Part shown: positions 1 through 10,962 of the stretch, in pieces
Layout of the letters: every line of letters starts with the position of its first letter
Numbering within the stretch: the stretch's first letter is position 1
Origin: Symsagittifera roscoffensis
Lineage: Eukaryota > Xenacoelomorpha > Acoela > Convolutidae
DNA: 64,000 nucleotides
NCBI RefSeq assembly: GCF_963678635.1
Contig: NC_087065.1
Span: forward strand, 59,484,754-59,548,753
Direction: 5' to 3'
Translations under genes and position numbers: made by a program
The notes under the pieces: model-generated
What the model was told of the DNA's origin: nothing
The model's database searches: none
What the model saw: the letters and a program-made list of their open reading frames with translations, nothing else

Positions 1-376
1 GTGTGAAATGTTGAGCCATACGAAAATAATACGACCGATCCGGTTAGCTAGCCTCGATTCAATTCGAAACGATTTGTTGTGCGGGACAATTCGCCATGCA
101 TAAATAACTCCAGTTCCGCTCTCAGCAAAATGAAAAAATTCTTCAAAGCACGCATAATTTAGTCGAGAACATGGCCAATTTCGCAATTTTCAAACGCTCT
201 GAACTTACCAAAAAATAATCGGAGTTAAAATGTATTTTCAAATTTGAACTCAGGACAACTTCAATGGGGTTTAGAAAAAATTTGCCGAAAATTATTATTT
301 CAATCCGCGAAAATTGACTGAATAAAAAACCACACCGAGCATAAATATTCCGTTTTCTTCGAAAGTCGGAACAATA
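1..376 (+). repeat. Family 1 hairpin-ended repeat, partial copy
   Basis: This stretch matches later copies (666-1150, 14964-15472) through the segment with TGTGCGGGACAATTC near 75, the phrase GAACATGGCCAATTT near 168, and the terminal block CCGAGCATAAATATTCCG followed by TTCTTCGAAAGTCGGAACAA. The left end with the GACTGC hairpin motif is cut off by the window edge. No coding potential is visible. The family identity rests on comparison within the window only. Confidence 0.7.
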
Positions 377-663
377 ATGTTTCTTTAACTAATTGGGAAC
401 GATGTCTAAGACGCATTCAATCTCCGCTTACGCGTTAATAGAGCAAAATATATCGCGCGTTAATTTGTCACAAATTGGTCACAATGGCAATCTTTAAACT
501 CTGATAACTTTACGAAAACTAATACCAGGTAAGATGTCTTTTCAAATTAAAGCTCAAGACAACAATACGTTTTAATGATATAAAAACATCGCCAAAAATA
601 CTAGCTAAAATTCGAAATTTGTCTGAAGAAAGTAAAATCACCCCGAGCACAAATATTCCGGAA
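377..663 (+). repeat. Family 1 repeat, second subfamily, no hairpin end
   Basis: The body (TCTCCGCTTACGCGTTAAT, then ATATATCGCGCGTTAATT) is shared with 10300-10605 and, inverted, with 15568-15920. It differs from the 1-376 body but ends with the same CCCCGAGCACAAATATTCCG block. The copy abuts the preceding one head to tail. The terminal inverted block is shortened to GGAACAA. Confidence 0.65.
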
Positions 664-665
664 CA

Positions 666-1150
666 ACAAGACTGCTCGTATATCAGGGCAAAACCATGAA
701 GGTTCCGACTGTCCCTTAATCAATATCGAACAGTTTTTGAGAAAATAAAATATTAAAAAACAAAAAGTTTTGGACGATATTAAAGATCAAGCGTGGAAAT
801 TTTTGTCTAACGAAACTAGTATGACCTATTAGCTGTAGTTTTTGATTCAATGGAATTTGGAACGATGTTTTTGCGCGAGATAATTGGCCAAGCATAAAGA
901 ATTTGTGTTACGCATTCAGTATTATGAATGAAATACTCAAAACCCGCATAAATTAGTCCAGAACATGGGCAAATTGACATTTTTTTAAAAAATGATCGGA
1001 GGTAATTTTTTTTAAATTGATTTCAGATAGTGCATATCTTTAATGGGGTATAAAAATTTTTTGTTAAAAAATAATATTTCGATCGGCTGAAATTGACAGA
1101 GAAAAACTACACCAAGCATAAATACTCCGTTTTCTTCGAACAATAAATTT
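666..1150 (+). repeat. Family 1 repeat, near full-length copy
   Basis: It starts with the ACAAGACTGCTCGTATATCAGG motif at 666-717, whose hairpin is degraded to CAGGGC/CCATG. It continues through the phrase AGTCCAGAACATGGGCAAAT and ends with the block AAGCATAAATACTCCG plus TTTTCTTCGAACAATAAA. It is inverted relative to the copy at 2120-2590. No ORF is conserved between copies. Confidence 0.7.
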
Positions 1151-1846
1151 CACTTAGAATACTCAACGTCTGTTTTACGGAAACAGCTCTCAAGTTTTGA
1201 AACAAATTCGCAAAAAATTTTAGAAGTAGAAACAATAGTAAAATTTTACATAATGTATTATGTAAACTCGTAATACATGATGTCAATTCATAAAACTAAA
1301 GCACTAAATTCCATTTCCAAGCGTTAACAATCTCAACACAAATGGAGAAGTCCTAAAAACAACAATAAAAGGCGATTTTTTAGTCAATTTTTTTTAAACC
1401 TTTTTTGTTTTTTGATTTTGCAACACTTACTTTTTTGTGTAATTTGGCGATCGATAGAATGAGTGACTGTATTGAATATGATAAGCAAAAGAATGACGTA
1501 AACTCGTAACTGAATGGTAAAAAGAGCGAATGTAATTCGACGCGTTCTTTTGTATTTGTACAGACACGTCACAGGTTAAGTAAGTTTATAAATACAAAGA
1601 AAAAATGACAGAAAAGAACGATAGCTGTAAAATGTTTAAATTGTTTAAAAACACCCAAATAATCTATATAAAGTTTGCATAAAGGTTACGGATGCTCACA
1701 TTTACCAAAATGGGAAGTCAGTTAAATTGCGGATAATTGAAAAATGGTGGGTGCACGTTTTGAGTATTAAGTTGCCGCTATCTCTTCATTTTCGAATAAT
1801 CATCAGCACCATTTCAATTAAAACATGTAAAGGAATTTCAGTCATC
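1151..1846. other. AT-rich stretch with no recognised feature
   Basis: Only short ORFs without any recognisable domain occur here, and no repeat shared with the rest of the window was noticed. It ends at an assembly gap. Confidence 0.5.
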
Positions 1847-2046
1847 NNNNNNNNNNNNNNNNNNNNNNNNNNNNNNNNNNNNNNNNNNNNNNNNNNNNNN
1901 NNNNNNNNNNNNNNNNNNNNNNNNNNNNNNNNNNNNNNNNNNNNNNNNNNNNNNNNNNNNNNNNNNNNNNNNNNNNNNNNNNNNNNNNNNNNNNNNNNNN
2001 NNNNNNNNNNNNNNNNNNNNNNNNNNNNNNNNNNNNNNNNNNNNNN
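1847..2046. other. Assembly gap (200 N)
   Basis: Exactly 200 undetermined bases, most likely a fixed-length scaffold placeholder rather than a measured distance. Oppositely oriented family 1 copies lie on both sides (666-1150 and 2120-2590), which could have hindered assembly. Confidence 0.98.
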
Positions 2047-2119
2047 ATGCAAACAGTTTTCTTTAATTTCAAAACTTGAGCATTGTTTCCGTGGACAGCC
2101 GTTCAATTTTTCTATGTGA

Positions 2120-2590
2120 ATTTTATTATTCCGACTTTCGAAGAAAACAGAATATTTATGCTTGGTGTGGTTTTTTTATTTAGTCAGTTTTTGCCGATCG
2201 AGATAGTAGTTTTTGACAAATTTTTTTAATATCCTATTGAAGATACCGACTTCTTAAGTTCAAATGTAAAAAGACATTTTACCTCCACTTATTTTTGGGG
2301 GTTTGAAAATTGCCAAATTGGCCATGTTATGGACTAAATTAAGCGCGCTTTGAAGAATTTTATTCATATTGCTGAGAGCGTAATGCGAATTGTTTATGCG
2401 TGGTGAATTATCCCGCACAACAAAATCGTTCCAAATAGAGTTTAGGCTTGTTAATCAGATCGCACTTTGTTTTTGTCTAAAATTTAAAAGTTTTCAATAT
2501 TTTCTTTTTCCAAAAACTTTTGTATATGAATTAAGGAACAGTCGGAGCATTCAGGGCTTTGTCCTGATATACGAGCAGTCTTGTTTGGTT
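2120..2590 (-). repeat. Family 1 repeat, full-length inverted copy
   Basis: Reading on the minus strand it has the hairpin motif (2539-2584, stem CAGG-loop-CCTG flanked by two GACTG copies), the segment around TGTGCGGGATAATTCACC, the phrase CATGGCCAATTTGG, and the terminal block ending CTTCGAAAGTCGGAATAAT at about 2128. The order is the same as in other full-length copies. Confidence 0.7.
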
Positions 2591-3744
2591 CAAAATGATT
2601 GTCTTGTTTTCTCTGTTGTCTTTTCATAACTTCACTTATTTTCGTATACAATTTCATTTTAGTTTCCTAATTTTTGCTGCGTTTTTTCAACCTTTATCAG
2701 TTTTTGGCCTCACGGATTTTGTTGAAATTTATTTTTTGAGAGATGTTTTTTTTCTACAAAAAATAAAAAATGAGTACGTTTAAAAACCAATTAGGCCACG
2801 AGTAGTGCAGAAATTTTGAAAGGATTGTAAATATAAGGGCAAAATTTGTGAATACGAATTATAATTGATTATGATCCATGGAATTTCAAAAAAAATTGAG
2901 GTTGTTTTAGAAAAAATGTTGTCACTGTGTTTAACCCAAAAACCACTTGTTCCATTTCTTTGAAAAAGCCTTTAAGTTAAGTTAATGCTTTCATCTTCAG
3001 GCTGGTTTGCAAGTTCGTTAAATTTTGAAGCGAGCAAATTGTGGGCTGAACTAATCAATGCTTTAGTTGCAATTCCACATTAAGACCCTGCTTAAGCACC
3101 AATCATAATTGACCTTATCGCTCTTTTTGATTTTTCCCATTAATGCAAAATCATACATTTTTTGAATCAATTGAAACCATTATCTAAAAAGCCAAAATGA
3201 GAAAAAAAATATCAGCTAGTTTTTTTGTTCAGTTTTATTTGCAAAGTTTTCACTGACTTTAAGTGGAAATCGTAACATTCAGGGCTTCGCCTTGATACGG
3301 GCAAACTTGTTATTTTGGGTCTCGTCTGAATGTGCAAAGTTTTGAGCTTTTGTTCGGACCAAGCTGTGATTTAATACACGTACTTCATAAAGTCAAGTAA
3401 ATGTGTTCATAAACCGCCATTAAAACTACCTAGTGGTATCAGATTACTTGGTATGGGCATATGAAACAATAAAGCCACTCGTTTGAAGCAAAACTCACCA
3501 GCCAGCATTATTATAGCAAAATGAGCAGGACTGACTGTAACAACACAGGGCGCCGAATGTCGGGCTGCCTTTTTTGGTCAATGAAGTTGTCCGAGATAAA
3601 CAACCCCTACACGCTATCTAAAAAGCGATTTAACTCCCATTTAGTAACTCATCAACGACAAAAAGCAACGAACTTGCATCATTTTACTTGGAAACGATTT
3701 ACGATCATAATTACCTCGCAGCTTACGCGTTCTGAGAACAAGGG
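2591..3744. other. Gene-free stretch with an isolated hairpin motif
   Basis: No gene is supported. A solitary minus-strand family 1 hairpin motif lies at 3270-3311 (CAGGGC paired imperfectly with GCCTTG) without a recognisable body next to it. The small plus-strand ORF at 3521-3775 has no recognisable domain. Confidence 0.45.
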
Positions 3745-4195
3745 TTGGTTGCTCGTATGGGTGCAAAAACTCTGAATGTTCCGACTGCCCATTAATTGGT
3801 CTCCAATAGTTTTTAATTAATGAAATATTGACAAAGCATCAATTTTAGGCTGGTAGTATTGACGTGTAAACGTTGAAGCTTAAGTCGTCTATAAAATTAA
3901 TAAGATCGATTGGCTTAGCCTCTATTGAACTTGAAACAGTTTCGTCGAGCGGGATAAATTTGCCACGCGTAAAGAATGCGCGTTGTTCTGTCACTATCAA
4001 AGTATAAGATGAGCAGTTAAGCTAGACTTAGTGTCAGCCTAATATAGTGCTGCAGAAAACCACCGGAGAGTTTGGAGAGCCGGCGAACGACCTCTTGAGA
4101 GACTCATCTTTAAAAAAAACTGGTCTGAATGAAAAAACAGCGCAACCATACATATTCCTTACCTTCTTCGAAAGCCGAAACGGTAAAGTGTATTA
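3745..4195 (+). repeat. Family 1 repeat, diverged copy
   Basis: It begins with GCTCGTATGGG and the segment GAATGTTCCGACTGCCC at 3749-3795, passes the GCGGGATAAATTTGCCACGCG segment, and ends with ATATTCCTTACC followed by TTCTTCGAAAGCCGAAACGG. It lies back-to-back with the inverted copy at 4205-4690, separated by only about 10 bp. Confidence 0.6.
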
Positions 4196-4204
4196 AAAAA
4201 GTGA

Positions 4205-4690
4205 TTATTGTTCCGAACTGAATTTTTATGCTTGGTGTTTTGTTCCGACTTTCGAAGAAAGTGAGGAATATATATGCTCGAGGTAGTTTTTTTATTCAGA
4301 CCAACTCTCAAAAATATTTCCCTCGGAGAATCAATCCATGGGTTTTCTTGGTTGCAGTAGAACCATGCTTACCACTAGACTTTCCTGATTGAACGATTGA
4401 TGTGAAACGCTCACTAAAAGATTAACGCGACCTTAAGAGCGCTGTGATTGTTTAATGCTGAAAGTTTAACGCGCATTATTTATGCGTGAAGAATTATCCC
4501 GCACGACAAAATTGTTCCAAATTCAGTTGAGGCAGTCTATTTGGTCTTATTAATTTCATTTAAGATTTCTAATATTCAGTTCAAAGTTCATAGTTTGTCA
4601 ATAATTCATTAACCGAAAATTATTCGAGAACAGTTTATGGAACGTCAGAATACTCAGGGTTTTGCCCTGATACGAGCAGTCTTTATCCAA
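4205..4690 (-). repeat. Family 1 repeat, copy with intact hairpin
   Basis: The minus-strand copy has the terminal TTCTTCGAAAGTCGGAACAA block near 4240-4260 and the hairpin motif at 4640-4685, where CAGGG pairs with CCCTG around TTTTG. The internal TGTCGTGCGGGATAATTC phrase is present in reverse complement at about 4490-4510. Confidence 0.65.
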
Positions 4691-5711
4691 AATAGGCAGT
4701 TTTCAAGCCTGCATAATTTTGCAAAAAAGATCACAAATGAATTAAACTTTGAATTTTGAGCTCAGAAAGTTAATCTTACAGACTTTATGAAAACTTGCAT
4801 GACTAGTTAAAGTTTTAAAGTCGAAATTTGACCTCGCAAAAATCACTCGAGCACAAAACTTTTGTCACTGCCTACTAAAGTCGGGAAAACAAAGGGACAT
4901 GAAATTTGGAATTTTTTAAAACTCGGACTGGTTACCTTATTAAATCTGAGCGCTAATTTATTTTTCCGGGAATCGATAAATGCATTTCAAATAAAGTATG
5001 ACAGAGTGAAGAATAATGTTTGCCTCAGTGAAACTATTAGTATCAAAGGTCAAAATAAATCCGCGTAATCTGAAGTTTGCTTGTTTAAATTGCAAAGCTG
5101 GAGGTCGATCACGTTTGAACCAAGTGCCAACTTCGAAATGCTAGATAAAATTTTGGTTTATGCCAACAATTTGCCAAAAACACAATGCTTGTTGAGATTC
5201 TAAATAAAATTTCTTTGAGGGCCCTGAAAAAATTTATTGAAAAAACAGTTATTAGAAAGTCTCAACTGTTTTCAGAGTACTTCGATCAATCATCAAATTC
5301 GATCAAGCATCAAGTGGAACAGATTTAAGATAATATTAATGATTGATTTGATCATTTTAGATAATGAATTCGAGCTTCTGTTTTCTAATTCTAAAATTTG
5401 TCAGAAAATTTGAAGATTTATTTGATTTTGAAGCACTATTTGTTTGGTAATGAGCTTGAGGGCATACGTCACACAAAACAATGAACCATAGCTCACAGGG
5501 TGACATAAATAACAGTCTTAGTATCGCTTCTAATGTCCGATATTGAACTATCTTCATCTAGTCAAATAGAATACTTACTTTTGGCATGCTAGTAGACGCA
5601 TATATACTATTAAATCAAGCTATTTCATTTTTCGTATGATAAAATCTTGTCAATGAAGCAAATAATTTAATGAAATAGTCGTGTTATCAGTAGTGCTAAG
5701 AGCGAATCTAG
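4691..5711. other. AT-rich stretch with no recognised feature
   Basis: Short ORFs at 4862-5068 (+) and 5357-5557 (-) show no recognisable domain, splice context or conservation within the window. Nothing else was seen. Confidence 0.45.
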
Positions 5712-5965
5712 TATTTTCTCAAAGAGGGGCGGAGATTTTGTCAACCTTTTTTAAGGTCGACCAAAACGATTTTCAGAGCTCTCTTAAAGCACTAAAAAGA
5801 CCCTGTTAGGCCTAATTTTCTGAACCGTAGGCATGATGTTGATAAAACAGGCCAAATGGATAGTTTTGACCAAAAAATCACATTTTTTTGGCGCGCACTC
5901 TTCCCTCAAAATTAGTATATATATGCGCCAAAGGCGCCTTCAAAAAAATTTGAGGGTCCGTCACC
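5712..5965 (+). repeat. Family 2 repeat, left arm of an inverted pair
   Basis: This arm matches the reverse complement of 6390-6672. Shared landmarks in the same order are GGGGCGGA, AGGTCGAC, TTTTCAGAGCTCTCT, AAAGCA, GGCGCGC, TTAAAATA-like runs and the palindrome GCGCCAAAGGCGCC. Related single copies occur at 13850-14160 and 31225-31500. It is probably a non-autonomous transposon family. Confidence 0.65.
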
Positions 5966-6389
5966 AAAAAACGAATATCTCAAAATAGTACAAAGGGTGG
6001 ACCCTTTGGGTCGCCAGGGGGTCGAATCCTTGAGGAGGAGGCGTCCCCCCATAAAACCGCCCCTGCAACACATATTATTAGTTATGTCTTATCGGTCATC
6101 TAGTTAATTTTTCATCGCTGGAAGAAAAATTTGGTGGGTATAAAAACGAAAAAACCACATTACTTTAAACCACATCACTATTATTCTTCTTAAACTTGAA
6201 TTGCAAATGCAAAAAAATACTATACAAAACTAAAAGAAAAAGTTCAGAGTAAAAGAAACAAACAGCGAAGTAAAGTAAATTTGAACCGAAATAAAAATCA
6301 ATTGACGATAAAAACTGGTTAAAAATTATACTAACAAAATCAAATACCAACAAAATATTGCGTTTAAAAATTCCGATGGATATCAAATT

Positions 6390-6672
6390 TTGGTTGAAGG
6401 ACCCTAAAATTTTTCTAAAGGCGCCTTTGGCGCCAACTTATACTTATTTTAAGGGGGAGCGCGCGCCATTTCCAAAAAGTGCCTAAAAACTCCTTTTTGA
6501 CCAGTTTTTTTTTCTTCAAAATTTCACCTGCGGCGCAGAAATTTTGGCCAAACGGAGACTTTTCATTGCTTTGAGAGAGCTCTGAAAACCAATTCTGTCG
6601 ACCTAAAGAAAGGTCGCAAAATTTCGAAGATTTTTTGGAAATCCGCCCCCCCCCCGAGAGAAAATCCAAGAT
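6390..6672 (-). repeat. Family 2 repeat, right arm of an inverted pair
   Basis: It is the inverted partner of 5712-5965, with a spacer of about 425 bp. It contains the palindrome GGCGCCTTTGGCGCC at about 6420-6434 and a run of nine C near 6645. The 84-codon ORF across it (6415-6669) is a by-product of the repeat and resembles no known protein. Confidence 0.65.
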
Positions 6673-7249
6673 CCGCCGCTGATCAGAGCAGCAGGTCGCT
6701 CAAGAAGTATCGAGTGAATTTGAAAAAAGATTAAAACTCTAGGAAAAAATCGAAAAAAAATCCAAAATTTTATCAAGCATTTAAGATTTTTTTTAAAAGA
6801 AGGCCAAGTAAGTGATTGTAAAATTTCAAAAACTTATAGTCAAAGTTAAATCAATTTGAAAAATTCGCCGGAAACTGAAAAAATAACTCAGCTAAACAAC
6901 TGGACAGTGAAAAACAATCAGGCAGAATCTACAGAAAGATTTTGCATAGCCCACTTACTTTGAAAGCACTAGCCCTACATAAGTAAAACAAGTAAACTTA
7001 TATCTGTAAACTTACCATTTCAAATTTTGTTCTAAATGTAGCATTCTGCGAAGAACATTGCTTACGGGAAAAAATTAGAACCAACTTGCAACGCCTTTGC
7101 TTAAATCAAGTGTATAAGAAAAAGGGTAGAAAAACAATTTGTTTAAATTTTCTAAACTCTCAGTTTTTTATTCTCAAAAATAGGACCTACTTCTTGGATC
7201 AAATGGGCAGTCGTAACGTACACTGATACGAGCTGCAGTCTTGTCTCCC
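6673..7249. other. Gene-free stretch ending in a hairpin-motif remnant
   Basis: No gene is visible. A degraded minus-strand family 1 terminal motif lies at 7203-7247 (GGGCAGTCGTAAC ... GAGCTGCAGTCTTG), in which the central stem is lost. Confidence 0.4.
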
Positions 7250-7947
7250 ATTTCTGTTCCGTTTTTTGACAAAAGTGAGGAAAATATATGCTTGGGGGTT
7301 TTGTTCATAACAATGTCCATCAGAACTTTTCTGAGTGGGAGAATCACTCACGCGACTTCAGTGGTTTCCGCAGAGTCGCGCACACCACAGTATTATCCTG
7401 AATCTACGGTCACTCTGACACGAGTCTAACTTATTTGCTCGTGTAGTACTTTGATGTAACGCGAATAAGTTTTGAAAGGTCGATTTATCACATTTTCGAT
7501 TTATCACATTTTGACCGTGAGTCGAACAGAAATAAAAAATCAACATTAAATGTTCTCATTATAGAATAGTCTTTTATTGTCCGACAATTCTTGTTCTCGG
7601 ATAGCATCTAATGTTACATTACATCCTTTTCAGTTGAGATTCCCAAAACTCTTTCTCAATGTCAGAAAAACCGGCCTAGAATTCTTAGAACTATGATGCT
7701 GAAAGTGTAACGCAAGTTATTAATGAGTGTCGTAACATCACACAGTGCAAAAAGCGTTCCAATATATATGAGACAAGCTAATTGTTCGTAATCAATCCAA
7801 ATACACAAGTTTTAATAATTAATAATTTATTAATGTCTGCCTAAAACTCCTTACTTGTAATATTTTTCTTCGCCAAAAAAAAATCGACCAGTTAAAGGGC
7901 AGTCGGACGATTCAGGGTTTTGCCCTGATATGTGAGCAGTCTTGTTA
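7250..7947 (-). repeat. Family 1 repeat, extended inverted copy
   Basis: The minus-strand copy runs from the hairpin motif at 7895-7946 (stem CAGGG/CCCTG, flanked by GACTGC copies) to the terminal block near 7255-7300 with ATGCTTGGGG and ACAAAAGTGAGGAA on the plus strand. It is about 200 bp longer than other copies, so an insertion is likely. Confidence 0.55.
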
Positions 7948-9717
7948 TAGAAAGCAAGTAGGTAACAAAGCTAGCCCTCATGTCTACTTCGTTAGCAAAG
8001 TTGGCAAAACTGTTACTCATGAGCACATAAGCTTACAAGTTAAGACCGGCATTTCAAGTACGAAAGCAATTTAATTTTTAGTTTTCATTGTCAAACAATT
8101 CTCTTTAAATGAAAGTAAAATCGATTATTTCGGATTTATTTTTACTTGTTTAAAATTAAATAAATCTTTACTAAATCGCATGCTTTTGCACAAAGGGGGT
8201 TTGTTTTTCCTTTAATCAAAAGTGAAAGCTGGAGTTTCAACCTGAAGTTAATCTCATTGTTTTGTAAGTCTGCCTGAATATATTGTTTTTTGTACGAAAA
8301 AATGCTGTTATTAGAGGAAATAATTGTCAGCTGCAAACTATCAACCCATTTAAATGAAACACCACAAATAATAGCAAGGTCAAGTCACTAAAAAGAACAA
8401 ATTTTGCTGTAAAAATATTTGATGTGCTTCTTACTGTGCTTTTTTAGCCAGAAGTTAATGACTAAAATAGTTTTAAGTTCTAGTGAATACAAACTGGGTC
8501 CAGTTGAGCTTGCAAAAAAATTTTATTAAAAATATTTAAGCAGTTTTTATATAAGTAAAAAATGGGGAAATTGACTGTGAAAACTTTAATTTTTTGAGAA
8601 CATAAGAGAAATTTATAATTTTGTAATTTTGCTAGTTTGACAAAGAATTCTCAAATATCAAAAAGAAGAGTCAAAGATACCAAAGTATTTGATTAATGTT
8701 TTTGTATCATTTAGTACACAGAGGCTAAGCGGAGCAAAATTGAGTGGCTATGATTAGTTTCGTGGATTATCCCAATCCTATGGGCTATTATGGGTAAACG
8801 CATAAATTTATACACAAGGGTTAAACGGAATTTCAAGTCACTTGCAACACCACGCAAGCCTAGTATTACAAGATAGCAAAAAAGAAAATGAGTCAGAAAT
8901 GTCTCAGGTGAAAAAAAGGTTGAAAATAAAACGACCAATTAAAAAAAAATGAAAAGTTAAATTTCAAAAAAAACTGTCGGAACACCAGTTTTCAATTGGC
9001 TTTTGTTATTAACCGAGCTATCGGCAAACCAACAATACCTGGGTAGATCCCCTTTGAGCCGAAAACAAAAAAACGTTGCCATAATAATATGCTCTCATGA
9101 AATATGTTGAGTTATTATGTTTGAAAACTTTGAACTCTCATACCACAACCAACCTGAACTATTTTTAAAACAATAATACAATAATCAATTTTTACCTTTC
9201 AAACGACCCAAAATAATTTGACGGAAACGATAAAACAATAGCTTATTTTATTAAATTCTTATCAAATCTAAACGAAATAAAACTTCAAATCAGGGATAGT
9301 AAAATTTTAAGTTACAGGACTTGTAAACAACACTTGCAAATAAAAGTCCTACAATTTAACTTTTCCGAAAAAAATTTGTTTTCATACATACCGAAAAAAA
9401 CACGGTGCGGTCGGGACTCAAAGCCCAGACCTTAAGGTTCAAAGGCAATCCCGTTACTTTGGTTAAAGTAACAGAAATTGTTTAAGGGACAAAAGTGTTT
9501 AAGGGAAAAAAAGAAAATTTTGTCACTGACAAGTTTATTTATTGCAGACAAGCTAGACTAGAAAAAGAAGACTACCAATCCTATCCATAAAATGAAAAAC
9601 AAGGAAATCTACTTTGATTCAGATTTCAGATACAATGCAGCACTTTTCAAACGCAAGCATAAAAACGGGAAAATCTGGAGTTCTGATAATTGCACAAAAA
9701 ATCGAATTGATATTACA
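7948..9717. other. Gene-free stretch with a tRNA-like relic
   Basis: No gene is supported. Near 9405-9470 the minus strand carries a B-box-like segment (GGGCTTTGAGTCCCGACC) downstream of an anticodon-arm-like segment, which suggests a decayed tRNA or tRNA-derived SINE. The phrase GTACACAGAGGC at about 8713 recurs at 20548 and, with variations, in the Rab11 intron. Confidence 0.4.
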
Positions 9718-10605
9718 AACAAGACTGCTCGTATCAGGGCGAAGCCTTGAATGTTCCGACTGCCTTTTAAGGTTTATGGAGCAGTAAAACAGTGCTGATT
9801 TAAATTATCCGGACAAAACGAACAAAACATGCATTTTGAAACGCGTTTTTCTCAAATTGGGTTAAGATTAGACAAAAAGTGAAGAGAACAAAAGTTGCTT
9901 AGAATTTTCACTTGATAGTCAATAAATGTGATTTTTACAATATAAAATCCAGAATCTCCGTTTAAAAATGAATTTTCAACAGTTTGCGCAAATTTTGGAG
10001 ACTTAACCCTTCTTAAACCTTGTTGAGCTGCATAAGAGGCTTCTTGTGATATAACTTTCTTATCAATTAACAAAGTAGTTTAAGCGTAATTCTTGATTAA
10101 TTGAAAAAAGCCAAAATGACCCATTTTTGGGGTAAAATTTTGGTTGAGAATTTCGGAGAAAAAATGGCACCATAATAATTCTGGTGAAATTCTAAGCAAT
10201 TTTTGTTCTCTTCACTTTTTGTCTAATCTTAATAATAAAGTACAAATGATAGATTTCGCTCCTTGTAACAAATCAATTATGGCAAATAAGCTTCTTTCAA
10301 CCAATTTGGAACGATTTCTAGGACGGATTAAATCTCCGCTTGCGCGTTAATTGCGCGAAATATATCGCGCGTTCATTGTCCCAAATTGCCAAAATGAAAC
10401 CTTTAAACCCCCTAACTTCACAAAAATTGATCACAGATGAAATATTTTTTCAAATTTGAGCTCAGGACAACAATACTTTTTGAATGATAAAAAAAATTCC
10501 ATCAAAAATGGCTAGTTAAAAAGTCGAAATTTGTCTGAAGAAAAAAAAACACCCCGAGCACAAATATTCCGTTACTTTCGCTACGAAAGTCGGAACAATA
10601 AACAC
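9718..10605 (+). repeat. Family 1 repeat split by another repeat
   Basis: The hairpin motif is at 9718-9770 (CAGGGC with GCCTTG). The body resumes only near 10295 (second subfamily, CTCCGCTTGCGCGTTAAT) and ends at 10605 with a long terminal hairpin, ACTTTCG-CTA-CGAAAGT inside TTCCG/CGGAA. The interval contains an inverted-repeat element (see 9853-10230) related to 32800-33120. Confidence 0.6.
9853..10230. repeat. Inverted-repeat element with ~50 bp arms
   Basis: The left arm (9853-9912) and right arm (10178-10230) are near-perfect reverse complements over the landmarks TTCTAAGCAA, TTGTTCTCTTCACTTTTTG and TCTAATCTTAA. The loop is about 265 bp. The segment is shared in part with 32920-33110, including ACGCGTTTTTCTCAAATTGGG. 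It looks like a foldback or MITE inserted into a family 1 copy. Confidence 0.65.
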
Positions 10606-10769
10606 TCTTTCCAGTGGCCTGGTGGTTGAACCATCAAGCATTTTTATAACTAGTTTGGTTCGCAGCTTTGGCAAACTCACCACGCGTATCAGCCCGATTA
10701 CATTAACGGATCAAGTTAACATCCTCCTTACTCCACCCAAGTAGACCAAGTTAAGATCCTCCACCCCAG

Positions 10770-10962
10770 TGCGTTTTTATTAATTTTGCTAAGCGCTGCA
10801 TATCTTTTCAAATTCAAGCTAAGGAAAACAATAGCTTTCGAATGATATTTAAAAAATCTGTCAAAAATCAGTCAAAAAGTCGAAATTTGTCTGAAGAAAA
10901 AAAAACCCACCCCGAAAACAAATATTCCGTCACTTTTGTATCGAAAGTCGGAACAAAAACTC
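10770..10962 (+). repeat. Family 1 repeat fragment, second subfamily
   Basis: It contains the 3' half only: the TTCAAATTCAAGCTAAGG segment, CGAAATTTGTCTGAAG, the CCCCGAAAACAAATATTCCG block, and the terminal inverted block CACTTTTGTATCGAAAGTCGG. Confidence 0.6.
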
